From Chrysaora quinquecirrha (Eukaryota; Cnidaria; Scyphozoa; Semaeostomeae; Pelagiidae), in NCBI GenBank assembly GCA_014526335.1, contig JACTAT010000370.1:236757-300756 (forward strand): a stretch of DNA of 64,000 nucleotides, in the 5' to 3' direction. This document shows, in pieces, positions 60,510 through 64,000 of this stretch. Position 1 is the stretch's first letter, and each line of letters begins with the position of its first letter. A program made the position numbers and the translations under genes. The notes under the pieces were generated by a model. That model was not told the DNA's origin, did no database searches, and was given only the letters and a program-made list of their open reading frames with translations.

Positions 60510-61877
60510 ATGAGGCAAAAACATTTGTTACACGCTGTCATTCTTGCCGTCTTCTACATCAGTCAATTTTCTTTGAGCGAGGGCACAGGTAATTGATGAT
60601 ATTATCTATTTTTCTGTCATATAATGTCTCTGTCAGATTATTGAAATGTTGATCTCTACAACTTTTGACAATTAAAATTTTTATTGATGGTGATTAAATG
60701 GACACATTTTAGCAATTACATTTTACACTTTAGTTGTTTTGTTAATAAGATGAACATCTTAACGGGAGCTCGGCCTAAGTAAGTAATTTTATCTCTTATT
60801 TGTCACTTTTGTGATGTAGAGTTTGAGTAATTAAAACTTTTTAATTTTTCATTTCTTAATCGTATGTCATATCCCGGCTGGGGTGTGAGTAAATTTTAAT
60901 GATGATGATGATGATGTTGATGATGATGATGACGTGAATGCGCAGAGAAACTGAGGCTATCTGTAATACCCAGAATCTCAGAATACCAGAAGGCCGGGAT
61001 ACAGGAATCTGTAAAAGCCGGGATCTGTAAAAGAAGGTTTATTTAATAAGCGGCCTGTTTTATCAAAAATATTTTTGTACCTTCATTGAGGTCTTCTTTC
61101 AGAAATTTGATATTATGAATTTTACTTGGCAAACTTTAAGCATTTGGGTACAGCGGCATGATGAAATTTCACCTCGTAAAAAATCTGTTTAACCGAAATC
61201 TCGCCAATTTTTAAGTTATAGCCGCAAAAGCTATATTGTTCTGCAGCTTGCAAAGCCGTGAATCATAAAAGCTATCAAAAATGTCCAAATTTTTAACGAA
61301 TTGAATGAAAATCACGTTTAAATAAATCAGTAAAAGCCGGAATACTGGAATCTTGAAATTACAATAGATAGCTCAAGAAAAAAAGCAGCATGTTGTAGAG
61401 CATCAAAATCTAAGTGAAAAATAACACATTTTCCAACCCTTTAAACCAAACGGAACAGGTTTATTTCTCCCGGTTTGCATCAAGTGAATTATTAAATCTG
61501 CAATTTCATGTAAAACATCTCTTTCTCCTTAGGGTGTGGCCAACGTATTTTACTTCAGTCCAAGTCCCATGGACGAATTGATACTATGTTACAGCATTAC
61601 ACGGTACCTTGTCAATTTTACATTGCGGCACCGACTGGACAGCGAATACAAATAAACTTCATCAAGATCTTTAATACTGGCTATGATACAGGAACAAAAC
61701 TTGAATTATATGAAGGAAATGCGACTCAGAAATCCCTCGCAAGAAGTTATTCAAGTGGAGTAAGTCAATATCCATTCTCGTATTTGTCAAGGAGCAACCA
61801 GATCATTCTGATCGTTAAAGATGTCCCTGGAGACTCACGACAATGGAACTTTCAATGCGAGTATCTTGTAACAAGTG
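60510..61877 (+). CDS. secreted CUB-like domain protein, 5' part (two coding exons, incomplete)
   Basis: Coding exon 1 (60,510-60,588) starts at an ATG in good context (A at -3) and gives MRQKHLLHAVILAVFYISQF and a few more residues: a basic start, a hydrophobic core and a polar end, typical of a signal peptide. It ends ACAG|GTAATT in phase 1. Coding exon 2 (61,533-61,877) follows a CTCTTTCTCCTTAG acceptor and ends AGTG|GTGAGT, again phase 1. It is 345 bp, so it is a symmetric 1-1 exon, the type shuffled among extracellular proteins. Joined, the mature chain begins at about CGQRILL. Exon 2 resembles a CUB domain: Cys near the start, GRID, a second Cys in VPCQFYI, PTGQRIQINFIKIF, LELYEGN, RSNQIILIVKD, and a final QCEYL. 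It lacks the usual third and fourth cysteines as a pair, so it is a diverged CUB or CUB-like fold. About 141 residues are visible. No further exon was identified, so the C-terminus is unknown. The gene product would be secreted or an extracellular part of a membrane protein. Confidence 0.68.
60589..61532 (+). other. phase-1 intron of the CUB-like gene (944 bp)
   Basis: GT-AG intron between the signal-peptide exon and the CUB-like exon. It contains a (GAT)n microsatellite and scattered copies of a CCGGGATCTGTAAAAG / CCGGAATACTGGAATCT-like word (about 60,991-61,035 and 61,335-61,353). Nothing else is recognisable in it. Confidence 0.68.
60899..60932 (+). repeat. (GAT)n microsatellite
   Basis: About eleven ATG/GAT triplets with one interruption (GATGTTGAT), inside the intron. 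It is a simple sequence likely to vary in length. Confidence 0.95.
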
Positions 61878-62227
61878 GTGAGTAACCTTAAGTTCATTTT
61901 TTCAGCAAAGGGCCTCGCTTTCAATGGAAGGGAAGATTGCTTCATAATTTGCTTGACACTCAAGGCAGAATTCATTTATATTTAATAAACAATAAAATCA
62001 ATATGATAAGCACCACTGAAAGTTTGGAAAAACGAAGAAAGGGGGTTCACTGCATAAACAATAGAAATCCCATTATGAATACTGTATAACAAATTTGACC
62101 TCTCGCTATTTCAGCAGGTTTAATATTAAAACTTCAAATCTCGAACATGATTAGTCCTTCACAACGTCACCTGGCTCATGGATGACTGGGCATCATTTTG
62201 GTACCATTATGACGTTAGCTGCCCCTA

Positions 62228-62235
62228 TGACGTCA
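62228..62235. promoter_or_regulatory. TGACGTCA palindrome (CRE-like)
   Basis: A perfect octamer in CTATGACGTCATCGG, with the near-match TGATGTCA about 20 bp to the right and ATGACGTTAG about 20 bp to the left, so three related words lie in under 60 bp. Confidence 0.45.
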
Positions 62236-62402
62236 TCGGCCCCCCTTATGATGTCACAACCACACACACCCAATTATCATCGTTCTTCCCTTTGAGCGTA
62301 CATCTATCGCATAATTAGCAGTTTTGTGACTATTGCACCCCAACTCATAAAGTTATATAAGTTGAAAAATAAAATCCAGGTCTCTACTGATCATAATGGT
62401 GA

Positions 62403-62410
62403 TGACGTCA
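62403..62410. promoter_or_regulatory. TGACGTCA palindrome (CRE-like)
   Basis: A perfect octamer within GATGACGTCATCAT, an extended near-palindrome, 175 bp right of the previous site. Confidence 0.45.
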
Positions 62411-63190
62411 TCATAATTTCAAACAAGATTTTCTCCAAACTGGTAGGTTGTGTAAAGGTACTTGTAAGGGACCTTTATAGATGTGAGTTCGCAACAAAAT
62501 AAACACAAATATTTCAAAAACTTCTGATTCAACTTCAAATATTCTCGGCTTTACGACTCGACTTTACGACTTATATAACGGCTTATAATATAATGGCTAA
62601 CAAAACGACAAAACTTCAACGGCGAAAATAGCGACAGAACGTGAGTGTTAGAGCAAGAAAATAACGACAAGACACTAACTAAAAATTACAGAGGACTCAC
62701 ATGTATACACACAAGAAAACACAAAGAAATTTTACATCATATGGTGCAATGCGGGGTATTGCACCATCAACAAAAAATGAGTTAAGAATAACATATGACG
62801 TGATTGACTAGAAAAATCCATTACGTTATTGATGTGTTTGGAAATACTGCTAGGGAACTTCCTGTCTCACAACAGTTGTATTGAAATACAGTCAAAGACA
62901 ATTTTACTCAGCATTTCAAGATCTACATATTGCAGTAATAAGGTTTCAAAAAGTGCAACTTTTTAATTGACTTAATTAGGCATAATTAGGCCTTAATTAA
63001 GGGTACTTCCGGCGAAAAGTTTTGAAGGCCCATCTTGGATTCGTGTTTTCCGACCCTTTTTTAGTAGATTTCATTTAAAAAACCAAAGGTTACCCTGTTT
63101 GCTAAATTGTTGCGGAAAAAACCCTGTCTATTAATGACATCAATTTTGTTTGCTGATCAACAACAAGGTCGAGCACGCTAGCAAATATAT

Positions 63191-63478
63191 ACGCACTACT
63201 GTGGTGGATACGCACTACTGTGGTGGTGTATTTTGCGTACTGTGGTGGATAAACTCTACTGTGGTGGTATATTTTGCGTTCTATGGTGGGTTATTTTTGT
63301 TGATGTGGTGGGTTATTATGCTTCTTGTGGTGAGACTTTTTGCGAACTGTGGTGGATAAGCACTACTGTGGTGGGTTATTATGCTTGTTATGGAGGGTTA
63401 TTATGCTTTTTGTGGTGGGGTTTTTTGCGTACTGTGGTGGATAAGTACTACTGTGGTGGGTTATTATGCTTGTTATGC
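63191..63478 (+). repeat. TGTGGTGG-rich minisatellite
   Basis: The word TGTGGT occurs eleven times in about 290 bp, usually as ACTGTGGTGG followed by ATAAG or GTTATTATGC. Short units of about 17-27 bp are nested in a longer unit of about 85 bp: ACTGTGGTGGATAAG at 63,346 returns at 63,431. Long open frames across it (69 and 93 codons, rich in Trp, Gly, Val, Tyr and Cys) come from the lack of stops in the repeat and are not taken as genes. The core contains TGTGGT, the binding core of RUNX factors. Confidence 0.88.
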
Positions 63479-64000
63479 CTCTTATTGCTAGAGGTACAAT
63501 ATGTCTTCTCATAAATTATTTCTATTGAGAAAAGTGGAGTGGGGATACCAGTAGCCATTTTGTCTGTGGCCAGCTCTCATTGTTCCTCTGCTCATTTAGT
63601 CATATGATATTAATTATACCAGTAGGACGCTGTTTCGCTCGCAATATAATACTGCATGGAGCTTTTATGCCAATTAATAATCAACCCATTCGAAACCCAA
63701 TATCATTAGTAGCAGTGGTTGCCTGATCTTCCACGTCGTTTCTCCATTTTGCATTTAATGATACTGAATCAATGAATTTCTTATATTTCTACATCATGTG
63801 GAATCTGTGTGATTTAATGCTAGTTCGAGACTACAATTTGGATCTAAACGCATAAGTATCCATAAACGCAGTAGATTGATCCTGAATGGCTAAATAGTAA
63901 CTCGCATCTGAAGACTTCATATTTATCCATCAGAAATATAATCACTGCACTTCTTGCGCCGATCAACTTGATATGATTGTAGAATGCAGAAAGTTGATCC
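63479..64000. other. unassigned sequence at the right edge
   Basis: AT-rich DNA without a convincing open frame, RNA gene or repeat. The words TAGATTGATCC at about 63,871 and AAAGTTGATCC at the very end are similar, but two short matches do not establish a repeat. Confidence 0.55.

Larger units (their letters stand above)
61878..63190. other. intronic or intergenic sequence with CRE-like palindromes
   Basis: After the second donor site no exon could be supported. One possible phase-1 acceptor at about 62,115 (TTTCAG) would give some 24 codons and a stop, which is not convincing. Two TGACGTCA palindromes (62,228 and 62,403) and near-matches (TGATGTCA at about 62,249, TATGACGTTAG at about 62,209) lie within 200 bp. 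The rest is AT-rich and unassigned. Confidence 0.55.

Noticed and set aside
62110..62190. A possible third exon of the CUB-like gene after TTTCAG at about 62,115
   Set aside because: It would add only about 24 codons before a stop, with no recognisable domain and a weak acceptor; not enough to support it.
63150..63514. Trp/Gly/Val-rich frames over the minisatellite as a repeat protein
   Set aside because: The frames exist only because the TGTGGTGG repeat lacks stops; both plus-strand frames are open and neither has a signal peptide or a regular protein repeat.

Overview
The window looks like the genome of an invertebrate animal, probably a cnidarian and plausibly an anthozoan (coral or sea anemone). 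The evidence is a gene with GT-AG introns that encodes a signal peptide followed by a CUB-like domain in a symmetric phase 1-1 exon, two non-LTR retrotransposon (LINE) remnants with jockey/CR1-type reverse transcriptases, and AT-rich intergenic DNA. The lineage is inferred from the look of the sequence and was not tested. There are no operons, ribosome binding sites or prokaryotic genes.

Positions 1 to about 52,299 (82% of the window) are one satellite array of an 87-88 bp monomer, roughly 575 copies, all head to tail in the same orientation. The left edge of the window cuts the array, so it is longer than what is seen. It has three compositional zones. Zone A (1-9,687) has monomers ending in CCTTCTGC with GATAAATAAC, mixed with older diverged variants and one 500-N assembly gap at 3,501-4,000. 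Zone B (9,688-30,396) has monomers ending in CCCTAGTGC with GATAAAAAAC, organised into higher-order repeats of 780 bp, about 2.02 kb (23 monomers, later 22) and about 884 bp. Zone C (31,633-52,299) is made of B-like monomers plus several C-specific variants, isolated cassettes of A-like monomers, and higher-order repeats of 176, 703-704 and 1,138 bp. Zones B and C are separated by a 1.24 kb internal fragment of a LINE reverse transcriptase on the minus strand.

From 52,300 to 57,840 the DNA is AT-rich and shows no convincing gene. It holds dispersed repeats, a G-quadruplex motif and perfect TGACGTCA palindromes. About 57,840-60,463 is a 5'-truncated, broken LINE on the minus strand, with the reverse transcriptase, a C-terminal CCHC region and a GC-rich 3' UTR. 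Directly beyond its truncated 5' end, on the plus strand, begins a gene for a secreted CUB-like protein (coding exons at 60,510-60,588 and 61,533-61,877; later exons not found). The last 2 kb has CRE-like palindromes, a TGTGGTGG-rich minisatellite (63,191-63,478) and otherwise unassigned sequence.

The main interest is the architecture of the satellite: nested, very recent higher-order repeats on an older variable background, exchange of variant blocks over 36 kb, and a captured internal LINE fragment. Short open frames inside the array are frame-drift products of the monomer and are not annotated as genes.
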